This document shows, piece by piece, positions 1 to 10,915 of a stretch of 64,000 nt of DNA (the stretch's first letter is position 1; the number at the start of each line of letters is the position of its first letter). A program made the translations under genes and the position numbers. The notes beneath the pieces were generated by a model. That model made no database searches. It was not told the origin of the DNA and saw only the letters and a program-made list of their open reading frames with translations. The DNA is taken from NCBI GenBank assembly GCA_003550325.1, contig QKWP01000830.1:122808-186807 (forward strand), given 5' to 3'. This DNA is from Gigaspora rosea (lineage: Eukaryota > Glomeromycota > Glomeromycetes > Diversisporales > Gigasporaceae).

Positions 1-160
1 AAAATTTAAAAAAAAAATTAAAAATAAAGACCTTAAAAAGCAAAAAATAAAAAAATGAATTAAAAAAAAAAACTTAAAAAAGCAAAAAATAAAAACAATG
101 AATTAAAAAAAATTAAAAAAATAATGAATTTAAAGGCGAAAAAAAACAAATATTAATGTA
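1..160. repeat. A-rich low-complexity tract
   Basis: Almost pure A with scattered T, built on a loose recurring pattern of aaaaatgaatt and cttaaaaa. No reading frame or transposon end is visible. Confidence 0.7.
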
Positions 161-205
161 TATTCGTAATGCAAAATGCATCTATTTTCTTAAATATAAT
201 AAATA

Positions 206-237
206 ACTAGCACATAATCATTGGTGGCTTCGCCGCC
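206..237 (+). other. ACTAG plus short GC stem-loop (possible Helentron terminus)
   Basis: The pentamer actag is followed 12 bases later by a GC-rich stem-loop, ggtggc-ttc-gccgcc, in otherwise AT-only DNA. The same layout recurs near 22289, 29827, 48340 and 61925. Short hairpins near the ends are known for Helitron and Helentron elements; assignment to that group is inference, and no second end was found. Confidence 0.3.
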
Positions 238-240
238 AGT

Positions 241-899
241 CCTAACTATTAATAATAAATGTAGTGAAGTCAACTAAATTTATTAACTTGGCAAAGCAGG
301 TATTTAAAAATTGGCCCTGCTTACTACGTCTAGTTGTACAAACATGTGTATAAAATTGGATTACGAATTTTTTTAGCATCCTCTCTTGAATATTTAGTAC
401 ATTTTATTAATTAAATCGGGTGGTTTTTTTTTTTTTAAAAAAAAAAAAGCTGTCTTTATCAGCTAACATTAAATCGGCTACATTCAACAATTTTACTTGC
501 TGCTAATTGATAATGCTTAATTAATTTAAAACCAAGTTTGAATAGAACTATAGAGTGCAGAAGTTTATAGGGTCTTGCAATTGGAAACGTTTAACTAACT
601 ACATGAAAATCTTTTTTAGCGCTAGGCGAATTATTGGGGCGTTGCTTATAAATTGATAGTACAGTTCTAATAATAAATTTCTACTATTGAAATTTACTAT
701 TATGTTTGTAAATCATTGATGAGTAATACCCCAGCGAATTATATTGATTATAGACCAAGCTTATCAGTAGCTTATCGTTTCTCTTGGCCGATTTAAACTC
801 TATAACGTTTATGATTTATAGGCTATATTATACAAGATTAGACGCGGCACCACCGGTTCCCTTGCGTTCCTTTTATTGATGAATGCTGTTGTGTTTGTG
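241..899. other. Intergenic, nothing recognised
   Basis: AT-rich DNA with an A/T homopolymer stretch near 427-447. No open frame, transposon end or RNA gene was recognised. Confidence 0.5.
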
Positions 900-1900
900 T
901 GTATTTGAATTACCGTAATTTCTGCCATTAGTTATTGTAAAAATTCTCGTTGTGTGCAGTCAAGGTTGAATTTGTTTTCATCGGAATTAACACGAATTAT
1001 AGTATGAATTACTGTAAATAATTCTGTTACAAAACTTGCTATACTGTTACAGATCTTATTATCGCTCTTTTCTATTTAGTTTGATTGATCAGCTAGTGGT
1101 TTTTTGGTGTCCCACGATTACAATATATGTAATCACTTAAATTTGTCATATTTTGCGGAACGCATTTAATTAATTTAATAAAAATAACAAAAATATGGTG
1201 AAAAGAATTCTAAAATATGACGATTTTAGGCAATTGCTTATATTGTAATCGTGGGACTCAGGGAGCTCGCAAAAAATCATATAATGATCAAGTCCAATTA
1301 AATCGAAAAGAGCGATAATGCAGTACAAAGTTGTGTAGCATAATGATTTTCATCACGAGTTACGGTAAAACGTTCTTTTTGCTATTCCGGTGACCGCACT
1401 ATTGCACTATGTGGTTAAGGTTTCGTATGTTCGCATTAGAATTTTACTATGACGTATATAAGAAATTCTGCAACAATATTTACCCGCTATTCTGCGAGCA
1501 TAGTGTGCATCAGAATTGTCAAGTTTGAGTTAGTTTGCATTGAAGTTATTATTTCTTTCGCAAAGCGGTAAAGCCTATATGTCATTTAGGTGACCACAAT
1601 ATGTGGTTAAGGTTGAGTTAGTTTGCATTGAAATTATCGTATTAGAATTATTATGATCTTTGCCATGAGTTACTGTAAAATTCTGTTATAAAAACTCGCT
1701 ATTTTGGTAACACAGTATTGGTTAAAGTTTAGGTAGCTTTCATTGGAATTTTTTTGATTGAGTTAGTTTGCATTAGAATTATCACAATTTCTATGCCGCG
1801 AGTTGCTGTAATCATTTTATTACAGAACTTACTCACTATTCTCATTATTCTCTCTATTCTGATAATAATAAAGTGTGAGCTATCTTATATTGGTATTACT
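900..1900 (+). repeat. Degenerate tandem repeat, about six copies
   Basis: A unit of roughly 110-170 bp recurs with much divergence. Landmarks in each copy are gagttactgtaaaa, a segment like cgctattctggtaac, tatgtggttaaggtt and agtttgcattggaatt. Copies can be followed near 905, 1360, 1500, 1615, 1690 and 1755. A small inverted-repeat element interrupts the series at 1111-1255. Short open frames inside are by-products of the repeat. Confidence 0.6.
1111..1255. mobile_element. Small inverted-repeat element (MITE-like)
   Basis: The left end cccacgattacaata (1111-1125) is matched exactly by its reverse complement at 1241-1255. Similarity continues inwards for about 40 bp on each side, including cgtcatattt against tgtcatattt. 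Total length is 145 bp, with no coding capacity and no clear target duplication. The foldback shape suggests a miniature DNA transposon of unknown superfamily. Confidence 0.6.
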
Positions 1901-2047
1901 TGTTACAAACCTATTCGACGTATAATACACAGTTGAGTCAAATCCTCCTTTACTGATATACAGTATTTAACATCTGATAATCCTATCAAATGGAATCCGT
2001 TCAATCGTATCTTCATATCTCCAGATCTCAATTGGAATTGTTTCATG

Positions 2048-2300
2048 CTATTAATTTTTTCTCTGGTGTCACCCGATGGTGACCATAAATTCCGTAATTA
2101 CCCGATAGAAACGAAAAAAATTTCACAAATTTTCTGATTCCATGTTATGCAACCCGAAAAATAAACTTTGCGTGGCCTTAGATGTGAACATGAGCATATT
2201 AATTTACAGTAGATTAAAAAAAAAAAAAAAAAAATCCGACACGCCGACTGAAATTTTGGAACACCATGTTATGCAAAACGAAAAATTAACTTCGCGTGGA
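2048..2300 (-). repeat. Dispersed repeat R1, copy 1
   Basis: Contains the R1 hallmarks: cacccgatggtgac, catgttatgcaa.acgaaaaa and aactt.gcgtgg. A long A run sits at 2215-2234. It is the inverted counterpart of 15530-15800, and related pieces lie at 22030-22120, 29320-29790 and 48060-48250. No protein or terminal repeat could be defined, so the class of element is unknown. Confidence 0.6.
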
Positions 2301-2887
2301 ATAATGTATCTTTCTTGTTAATTGTTTATCTACTTTAACGGTATGTTTTATTTCTTAACATTCGTACCGTAATTTGAAATTACTCGATCTTTAATTCCGG
2401 CCATTTTATGTGCAGATTATGCTTTATTAATTATGCGAAATTCATCCTGATATGCGAATATGCTGTCGCATATGCTTCTGCGGTAAAATCTGAATTATGT
2501 GCTATCGCAGATCCTAGCCCCGAGCACAACAACAGGTGATACCGGATCACGTGATCGACACACGGACGCAAAACTTACGCAAAATTTATATACTCTTTTG
2601 ATACTAATATCACATGCAGATCACCATTACCAGCCAGCAAGCTTTTTTAAAATTGCACTAACCTTAACTCAATTACAAACCAGACCTAATAACAATAACC
2701 TATTAAAAATGATCATATAATAAATATTACACGTATAACTTTTCTATAAAAACAGCCACATAGGTTTAATAAATAACTTTATTGCATAGTCCACAAATAA
2801 AATTTACTGTTTTTAAAAAGTTTAGCACGCTTTATTATATCTTTATTTTTAAACTTTTTTTTTTCACAAACCCCACGTACACCTAGT
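2301..2887. other. Intergenic, nothing recognised
   Basis: AT-rich. An open frame of 73 codons at 2499-2720 has low-complexity Asn/Thr-rich content and no recognisable domain, so it is not called a gene. Confidence 0.5.
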
Positions 2888-2983
2888 CAGTATGAGAATT
2901 TAATTGATGATCAACGACCAGTATCATCACGTCCAGGTTCTGTAAGTTCTATGTTAGTTTCGACCTGGTTGCGCAGGTTTTAA
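2888..2983 (+). pseudogene. Orphan exon-like fragment
   Basis: After a possible acceptor (cctag) there is a 31-codon open stretch with ordinary protein composition (it includes DDQRPVSSRPGSVSS) ending in TAA. GC content is clearly above that of the flanks. No partner exon was found, so this may be the last exon of a lost gene or chance. Confidence 0.2.
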
Positions 2984-3429
2984 CAAAGATTATGTATTAT
3001 TTAAATGACATTTATATGAGTTTTTCTTAAAAAAAGAATAAATCTATTTTAGATGTAACATTTTTTTAAAATGAATAAAAATTTTTAGAAAAAAACTCTA
3101 TCCGCGTAATAAATGTTTTAAATACAGTATATCATTAAGTATTCGCCTTTTTTAACAACTTTTAGTGTAAATGAAATTAGTTTATTTGAGGTTAGTACTT
3201 ACTACATCAGCACTAGTTTTATTATAAAAATTCTCATAAAGGTGGTTTCTTGGGATTTTTGAATAACAGGCAATTTTTGACTAAAACGAATGCTTTGTTT
3301 TGAATTTTCATGATTGTGTTATGTTATGTCAAATCGCTATTTGTTGTGTAAATCATCACGTGGAGATAATATAAAAAAAGTATAAATTTTGGCGTACATC
3401 TAGGAGTATCAAAAAATTAAGTGCAGGAG
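2984..3429. other. Intergenic, nothing recognised
   Basis: AT-rich spacer without a recognisable frame or repeat. Confidence 0.5.
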
Positions 3430-4080
3430 TCTCAAAAATGTAAGTTTTGCACCATGGACAAATGCAGATCTACAAGTCACAATGTTACACAGCAGCAAAT
3501 TCACCAATCAATCGAGCATCACGGGATTACAGGCACACAAACAAGCCACATAAAAATATCTTATAAATACTAAGACTCCAAAACCAACAAACTCTGTCCT
3601 GAAAAATTCAAAAAGTTTTTGCCTACCCAAACCTTCTACAAGTCATAGTCATCTATTCTGGCTCTTAGCCCAGCCAGTTCAACCCAAACCCAAACCAAAG
3701 TGTGTGCTAATGGTTTTTGATGTTTTGATCTTACAATCTTAAGGTTCTTATTATTTTTTTCATAAAATCCTTTATTTTATTAAAAAGTTTCCTTAAAAAA
3801 TTTTTATTTTTTAGCAATTAAACATAAGTGCTGTATTAAAGCAGAAAACTCAATTTATTTTGAAAGTGATAGATAAAGATGCAATTAGCAAAATAATCAA
3901 AAAAGAAACTGTGTTGTCATTTACACATGTTTATAAAATTAAAGAAAATAGGTAATTGTGTTTAATTATTTATTAAGAATTAAATAATAATAATAATAAT
4001 ACACATAATAATATTAAATAATTTTTAGTTATGGGCATATTCATTTTCAAATAGCTATGATGCAAGTCTTTTTTTATTAA
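3430..4080 (+). pseudogene. Possible remnant of a spliced gene
   Basis: Two segments look exonic. 3815-3951 is bounded by tttttag and gtaattg and is open for 45 codons (contains KVIDKDAISKIIKKETVLS). 4029-4079 follows another tttttag and continues the phase to a TAA. Upstream, 3430-3720 has GC-richer open stretches in more than one frame with internal stops. No family was recognised. Splice sites are inferred from consensus only; alternatively these are chance open stretches between T-rich tracts. Confidence 0.25.
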
Positions 4081-4085
4081 TCAAT

Positions 4086-4265
4086 GCCACCAAATAGTGA
4101 GAAATCTTCAGCAATGGGAAAATCTGACTGAGCAATACTACATGAAGAAGGAAGGTCTACGGATTGTAAACTTCTGTTAGTGCAGAAGAAGGGCTGAATG
4201 CAAGTTTAGTCTTGATGTTATGCATAGAGAAAGTTATAACTAACTACATGCCAGCAGTTACAGCA
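4086..4265 (+). pseudogene. Fragment of a 16S-type small-subunit rRNA gene
   Basis: The stretch follows bacterial or organellar 16S rRNA through the region corresponding roughly to E. coli 355-535. It has agaaatctt-cagcaatggg, then ctga..gagcaatactac.tg, aggaaggtctacgg, ttgtaaacttctgttag and finally ctaactacatgccagcag, the conserved 530-loop approach. The usual ccgcggtaa after the last block is replaced by ttacagcaa, so it is mutated and non-functional. Most likely a nuclear insertion of mitochondrial DNA or a fragment from an endobacterium; I cannot tell which from sequence alone. It is cut off on both sides. Confidence 0.75.
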
Positions 4266-4370
4266 ATCAAGATTGTAATTCACAAGATGTTTTTAGAATC
4301 AAAAAATCTTACAAATTCAGAAAAAATAAAAACCTGTTGAGTATATCCCCATTGAAGACCTCTAACTTTT

Positions 4371-4580
4371 GACAACCAATTAGTTAAATGATTCATTGAC
4401 ATTGATAACCAATCAGTTAAATAATCTATTGACATTGACAACCAAATGATCCATTGACATTAACAACCAATTAGTTAAATAATCTGTTGACATTGACAAC
4501 CAATTAGTTAAATAATCCATTGACAACTAATTCAACCAATTCATTGACAACCAATCAGTCAAATGATTCATTGACAACAA
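4371..4580 (+). repeat. Tandem minisatellite, 24-33 bp unit
   Basis: About seven units of gacaaccaattagttaaat followed by aatccattgacatt; the first units are 33 bp and later ones shorten to 24-27 bp. It lies directly downstream of the rRNA fragment and runs into a short open frame. Confidence 0.85.
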
Positions 4581-4759
4581 TCTTTATAAAAATCAATGAA
4601 CTTTTTGATCATCTTAATCATTTTGAAATTGAGCAACAATTATTGAAATGGCAATTTAGCAATTTAGAAGATTCTTTAGATAACAAGCAAATGTTGTTGA
4701 AAAGAAAATTCAGCAATTTGGAAAATGTAGTTCAATTATTTTTGAAAAAGCATAAATAA
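4520..4759 (+). CDS. Weak hypothetical ORF, coiled-coil-like
   Basis: A 79-codon frame. Residues 1-19 are translated minisatellite (Asn/Thr/Ser-rich). Residues 20-79 are Leu/Lys/Glu-rich with a near duplication (QFSNLEDSLDNKQMLLK and KFSNLENVVQLFLK), which would form a short amphipathic coil. No domain was recognised. It may be the tail of a decayed gene. Confidence 0.2.
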   Translation: MTTNSTNSLTTNQSNDSLTTIFIKINELFDHLNHFEIEQQLLKWQFSNLEDSLDNKQMLLKRKFSNLENVVQLFLKKHK

Positions 4760-5034
4760 TCAGAAGAATTCAAATAGAGCTTCATATAAATTTTATGTGA
4801 AAAAATAATTGAATGATAAAATAAAAATTGCTTTATATATAAATAAGTTTTACTGAATTAATAAGTTTTTAATTGTGTATGAATTAGTTTTTAAAGATCA
4901 AATATAGAAATGATACATAATAATAATGTACAGTTAAAATTTTACATATTTTAAATCAGAATAAAATTATTTACATACTTTAATTTTTTTTTTATTTACA
5001 AAATCAATTTTTTGTGATTTTTCCAATTGAGACC

Positions 5035-5675
5035 AGTGAAAGGTAAATATGCTTTTAAAAGTGATATTTGGGATTATATTATACAAGATTATGTTTAACT
5101 GAAGAAAATACTTTATCAAGATCATTTGCTATTCATAGGTGGTTTAAATAAGATGAGAATGGATGATGAATTGCTTAATTTTATTAATTCGTTGAGTAGA
5201 GAAGTTACATATAAAGATAGGTTTGAACTGACAAGGTTTTTTCAACAAATAAGAAAATTAATACGTGTAATTTAAACAATTTCTTTACATGATCGTTTGT
5301 TAAAATACAAATCTAAATATTAGTCCGTAGCTTTATCAGTGGAAAAAAAAGATGAAAAAACATTAAAAATATCACATGAAGATTCGATTAAATGGATGGA
5401 TAGATTTATATTGGCTGAGGAGAACTTGTATTAAAAATCAGTGTGAAGTGATTCTGATTTGGATTTTTAAAAACGATTATAAGTTGGGTTGTTAAATAGA
5501 TTAGAGGGTAAAGTTGTTGGTTTTAGAAATATAACAAATAATTATGTTTATAAAAAATGATGAGGATATTACTAAAACTTTAGATAAAGGTGATTTAATT
5601 CTTATTGTTAAAATTATTAATGTAGATGAGGAAAATGATATAGCAAAAAAAACAATTAATATAATAAGTAGCTGC
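5035..5675 (+). pseudogene. Decayed protein gene, unknown family
   Basis: One reading frame starting at 5035 can be followed for about 170 codons with good protein composition (for example KYAFKSDIWDYIIQDYV, ELLNFINSLSREVTYKDRF and SIKWMDRFILAEENLY) but is broken by TAA, TAG and TGA codons. Nearly all these stops are one C-to-T change from Gln or Arg codons. A last coding-like stretch (DEDITKTLDKGDLILIVKII) follows near 5561 in another frame. The family was not recognised; a retroelement gag-like or host gene are both possible. Confidence 0.5.
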
Positions 5676-6369
5676 ACGATGCAGTCATGCTAAACCAGTA
5701 ACAGAAAAATAACTCCTAGAGGCATTGTTTGAATGAATGCCAGGATTAAGCTTAATTTGATCAAAATTCAAAATTATATTTTTGGGAATTATTTTGTATT
5801 TATACTACCCCAAACTTATGACGCATATTTGACAGATGTGTTAAAATGAGTTAAATGATTTGACCATGATTAACTCTTTAATTATTTAAAATTTTTAATA
5901 TACATACCACAAACCAATTAATGTTAAAAAATAAAAGATGGGTTTTAAGGTGAGGAGATGGGTTTGATGTAATAATTATATTCGTTTGATTAGATTTGGG
6001 ATCATTTTAAGAAGTGCATCATGTGGTTGATATGGAATTGATTGTAAAAAGTTTTCAAAGTGAATAGTTGTATATAGCATTATTACAAGCTATAAACATA
6101 GCACGTTTATTTTTATTTTGATATATATATATATTATTATTAAATACTTGTGCAATGATGGGGCCTTGCACTACCCATCTTATATAGTTTTTAATCATAT
6201 AACTGTTAAAACAATAGTGCGCCTCTCATTCATTTGGTTCAACTCAATTCCTTTTCGATCACAGCATCCAAAATAATACATTTTATTGGCATTCCCCATT
6301 TAAATGACTCTTAATAATGAATCTTTTGATTTCACTTCCATTATGATAACAATTTTCAAGATTTTGACG
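5676..6369. other. Intergenic, nothing recognised
   Basis: AT-rich, with a short (TA)n run near 6121-6132. No gene or repeat recognised. Confidence 0.5.
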
Positions 6370-7745
6370 AGTTGTTTCTTCCTTTGGTCCATTGAAAACT
6401 ACTAATTAGTGCTTTTATTCACTTATGTTGACATTATCAGTTTCTTTATAGTCCTTAGATTCTTCTAGCATTTTGCTATTTTTATCAGGAATTCACGAGA
6501 TAAGGGCAACAATAATTTTTGTTTTGAACATTGCATTTGGTCTTACTGACTGCCTTCTTATACTCTCATTACCCAGAATTTATATACACTGTAAAGGTTT
6601 TCTTATTATTATCTTTTTCACTAGCATTTACATCATTTAGTTCATAGTTGTTATTTACATATTTACATCATCTTTATTGGACTCAAAATTTTCTCAATCA
6701 TCTGAGTAAGTTTTATGTTTAACAATTTTTTTACACTTTGTTTCTATTTATTTCATCTTCATGGCAATGTCCAAGAACTGTGTTCCACTATTCTGGCCCA
6801 TATCAGCTAATTTTTAAGCAATTCAACTTTCACCTTCCACACATCACAAATAGCTTCCAGGTGCTATTTTTTTATATTAAGTATCTCTCTTTTGATGCTG
6901 TCTTCTTTAAGTCACCTTTAACTTTACGAATAACAACTTTCTGTGTTGTCTATTTTTTGCTACTTTCAATAACAGATTCATCAGTTTACCTTCTTATTAT
7001 TTAGACTAATTTTTTCAACTCGTCATCATCATTTCACCTCAGAAGTTTTTCAATATCATCATTATTCATATTGGGTTCATCATCTTCTTTAGCTCATACA
7101 GGTAGGTTTTATATACATCAATCCTTTTGATTTCATAGTAATACTCATTTTTGAACAACCCCTTAGATCACCTTTGCTGACTTCTGATAATACATGAACT
7201 CTTCATATTCATCTTTTTCCGTCGTTTCAACTACATCCCCATTTTCATAGCAAAGACCAAGAGAACACATTCAATCAGCAGACACTATCTCAGTGCTTGT
7301 GAGTAGTAGGTGTTTAAATTCCTTTTTTACCTACAAAGTCAGTAATTTTACTGCCTAATTGCTTCCTTTCATTTTGTGCCTTTTGACTTTCTAAGATGCT
7401 CTATTGTTTAGTTGCTCAACAGTAGGTTATTGGTCTTCAGAAAGTTTTCTTGCTTGTTTTGACCAATTTGTTACGGGTAAGTATTAGTCTTCTTTCAGTC
7501 AGAGTGGTTTTTTCTTATTAACTTGGTCTACGATTTTTTTATGGAATTTGAACTTCCTAGAACTCTTCTTTGTCTATCTTAATGGTTCTGACTTTGGCGA
7601 TTATTTCATTCGGCTTTTCTTTATATATTGGGTAAGTTTTGAAAAATTTTCCTTGTTTAATTCTATAACTATTATCGTTTTATTTAATTTCAGATCTTCT
7701 TTTTTAGCTTTGGAACTTCTTTTCTTCCTTCCTAGGATGCTTCGC
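6370..7745 (-). pseudogene. Decayed gene with a Sel1 repeat
   Basis: The minus strand holds coding-like segments in shifting frames. 7165-7262 reads as a Sel1-like repeat: LGLCYENG, then EYEEFMYYQKSA, the core of the SLR signature in which LG.CY.NG precedes A..YY.K.A. Nearer the 5' end are KRRSEIK, FKTYPIYKEKPNEIIAKV and AQNERKQLGSKITDFVGKK; nearer the 3' end are EIKRIDVYKTYLYELKKMM and KMLEESKDYKETDNVN. Sel1 repeats normally mediate protein contacts, and in Glomeromycotina they are common in large expanded families, often with kinases. No kinase motif is visible here. Many stops and frame changes make it non-functional. Borders are approximate. Confidence 0.55.
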
Positions 7746-9844
7746 TCTTTGGATTAATCGATTTTTAATTTTTTTTTTTTTTAATTTATTATTTTGACGT
7801 AAGTATCATTATCTTTAACGTATCCATGTTACTATTGAACAATTTCTCGATCATCACTTGATCAACATCAGCCGTGACAATTATGATTAGTGCCTTATAT
7901 TCATCTATTCCTGGTTTGGCATCACTGTGTTAGATAGTTATTTATTATATGTATATTATTCTAATTATTATAATGTTATAGTATTACGGTATCACATTAT
8001 TACAATACAAAGATACTAAAGTATTATGATATTACGGCATTACGGCATATAATATTTACGGCAATTAGGCTTTGTGCCGTAATTAATTCTACCATATGGT
8101 AGAATGCCGTAATTCAATAATTCTACCGCCACTAATAGATCCACCATAAATTAGACCCGGGCACAAATCCCAAATCTATATTAATTAATCAAATACGGTT
8201 TATTTTATTAAGCGGTTAGACTGCCTATTGTAAATACAAAGTTGTATATATAATTATACAAAGTGTTTTTATTAAAACCAATTATATATAATACACCCAT
8301 TAAACCTCAACATAGTCAGCACATTCTCTATTTTTGTAATCTGTGGTATACCGTGAACAAAAGTTTTTTCATGTCCAGAAACGAAATATTTTTATTCTTT
8401 GAGAATGCGTAAAAAATAATCTCGGAAATTTTATCTAATAAAGTTTCTGGATTTCTTTTTGCGACACTCATCTAAAATTTTGTAAAGAATTTTATTTTAT
8501 TTACAAAATATTCGCGAATTTACAGTAAATAGGAGCAAAGCCTTATTATTGAATATTTGGGATAAAATTTTGCAAAGACCAACATTACAGTTGTATAAGC
8601 AAAGTTATAAAGCTATAAATTATGCATAATAAAAAAAAACGGACAGTCACTTTTTAAACTTTCAAGTTTAAAAGAAATAGAGCTATAAAATCACAAATTT
8701 TTATCCAAAAATATTAAAATATTAAGGCTGTGCGCCCTTTTAAATTTAGTGAACATTGGAAGTTATTCTATATAAAACTTTAGATAGATAATGATAAACT
8801 TTAAAATGTGATCTACTGTCCAATTGTCCGAAATGTAACGACTACCTTTACGCCTTAACAGTTAATAAAATAAATGTCACATACAGTATTATGTGGATAG
8901 TATGATAGCTGCGTGTTACAATAAAAATGGTCATTACGCGCAGATTATCGTATTGTCTGTCTGTCGCCATTGCATATTTCGTGTAACACAACAAACCTCA
9001 TGTGACTTCGCTCCGAACTTATAACGGTTTTCCGTTCCTAGTATAAAATCGTAATCTGATAAAGTCCAAAATTCACGTGAATGACATAATCATTTATTGT
9101 TAACAAACCACCGAAAAAATAAAACTATTTGGGCACATTTTTTAGGGTTAGAGGTTAAAAGGTTAGTTTTAGAGTAGAGTTTATATTAAACAAGTATAAG
9201 TAGGTTTAGAGGGTTAAATAGAAACCCGCATTTCATTTTAATCCGATTTCATTATGATCTGCGACATTAAAACTTTGCATAGATATTGAGTCCTCCGCTA
9301 CGCTCCGAATAATAAAATAAAATTAAATACAAGTGCCACATAGCATATGTTATGTTAGTGTCTATACTTATACGATTCCTAAATACATCAAATTCCAGAC
9401 ATTCTACAGTGGCCGCAAAAAAGATCCAGAAATAATTGTTTACTCTGTACCGGTCCAATTTCAATTATTCTGTGTTTAGACGCATGCTACACATCGTGGG
9501 ATTCATTTGATCTGAGCTCATCGAAAACAGATTAACTATTGTTGAAATATATTCATTAAATGCGCCGAACATTAAAATTAGAGTCGGAAATCATTAAACA
9601 TGAGAATAGTTCAGGAACGTCTAATCAATTTTCAATTATTAAGCTTTAATTAATGTTGGCATTTAATTATGCCAAATATTATGAGATATCGGCGAAAGAT
9701 CATCCACCGTGTAACGAACGATAATGGCTAATTTTAATAATTTGGTTTAATGAATTTTCTATTTTACAGCATTCGTTTAACCAATCGAAAAATAGTTTAG
9801 CCATTCTTAAAATGCGGAAAAAGTTTGCCGTATAATGTTTTACT

Positions 9845-9845
<1 letters not shown>
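7746..9845. other. Intergenic; short palindrome at 8086-8105
   Basis: No gene recognised. 7975-8110 has several tacggcat/ttacggca copies around a perfect 20-bp palindrome, attctaccatatggtagaat. A 65-codon minus-strand frame at 9267-9464 shows no domain. 9140-9215 is rich in gggttag-like words. Confidence 0.5.

Positions 9846-9903
<58 letters not shown>
9846..9903 (+). repeat. Poly-T homopolymer, about 58 nt
   Basis: An uninterrupted T run. It could be the tail of a minus-strand retroposed copy, but the flanks show no obvious target duplication. Its length is probably unreliable in any assembly. Confidence 0.9.
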
Positions 9904-9906
<3 letters not shown>

Positions 9907-10096
9907 ATAGATTCATAAAATATGAGGGTATTTATTTTTAGCTGCTACGCAAGGTGTTTATTTGGAGGCATTTAATTCAGAATGGGTACGGCAGTCTTGA
10001 TTTTATAGTAAATCGTGTACCCCAGCTCATCATGTTCGTCTCCCACAATAAGTATTATTTTAAAGTCATTATTTGTCACACAGATTAAACTAAATT

Positions 10097-10142
10097 TTTG
10101 CGGTTAAAAATACGTAAGTACGTACGTATGTATGTAACGTTA
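10097..10142. promoter_or_regulatory. Upstream CGG motif and CGTACG-rich stretch
   Basis: About 100-150 bp before the start codon of the zinc-cluster gene lie a gcggttaaa motif (10100) and an alternating tacgtacgtatgtatgt stretch. Comparable acgtacgt runs occur near 19160 and 47350. The CGG triplet is the usual half-site of Zn2Cys6 proteins; a regulatory role here is only inferred. Confidence 0.3.
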
Positions 10143-10247
10143 CTCCGATAATGTTATAATCGCTGACAGCTATTTATTCAACTTTTATTTAATACATTAA
10201 CGTTTAATCATTTTACAATAATACGATTATACTAAGCCCTAAATTCT

Positions 10248-10915
10248 ATGAATAGTAGAAAACGGAAAGGTACTGAATCTCAAATAACCTTAGAAACAAC
10301 CAAATCATTGAAACATGCACTAGTTGACGCATCTAAATTTCAATTCGGCGAAAATAATCATTCAGAAACAAAAAGAACTCGCGCTTCTATCATATGTGAT
10401 GGATGTAAGGGATCAAAAAAAAAGTGTGAAGGCTGGGATCAAAATACACGCTGTAGAGCATGTGTTCGAAAGGGAATCGAATGTATTCTCCCACCTCATT
10501 GTACATCATGTCGTAGGAAGAAACTTGATAACACTGGCATATGCTCAGGATGTAAAAATAAAGAAAGAAATTCAGAAAATATTCATGCCCGTGATTATGC
10601 AATAAACCAACAAATTCAAGCATTAGAAGAGAGAGTTCGATTGTTAGAAGTTAATCTTGAAAAATTTCAAATTTTAGAAGCTAATCTTGAAAAATTTCAA
10701 ACTTTAGAAACTACTATCAACAAACTGGTTACTCAACAATTTGATAAATCATCAAAGGGTAAATTCATAATCTATTTTAAGACTTATGATTGTTGCTTTA
10801 AAGTTTACATTGATTATAATTCTTGTGTATCTAAATAGATCATAATAACGTTAATAATCTTGACAGCGAAAACTTAATGCCTGATTTATCCAAGCATTTC
10901 ACTTTCGAAGTCTAA
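10248..10915 (+). CDS. Zn2Cys6 zinc-cluster protein with extra Cys4 module
   Basis: Likely nuclear DNA-binding protein of the fungal Zn2Cys6 class. Exon 1 is 10248-10758, the intron 10759-10838 (gtaaat..tag, 80 bp, phase 1), and exon 2 10839-10915, giving 195 residues. Cys50, 53, 60, 69, 72 and 79 form C-X2-C-X6-C-X8-C-X2-C-X6-C. Directly after it, Cys85, 88, 99 and 102 form a second C-X2-C-X10-C-X2-C cluster, unusual for this class. Residues 119-165 are a coiled coil with a near repeat (LEVNLEKFQ and LEANLEKFQ), suited to dimerisation. There is no fungal_trans middle domain, so it is far shorter than typical members. Reading through the intron gives a 196-residue frame with an unlikely Tyr/Cys-rich tail, so splicing is preferred; the paralogue at 45350 has an intron at the same place and phase. 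DNA target unknown. Confidence 0.85.

Noticed and set aside
2499..2720. 73-codon frame as a gene
   Set aside because: Low-complexity composition, no domain, no splice sites and no repeat or homologue in the window.
5035..5675. Alternative genetic code with TAA/TAG read as Gln
   Set aside because: The three intact genes use normal stops, and the region also has a TGA and a frame change, so decay is the simpler reading.
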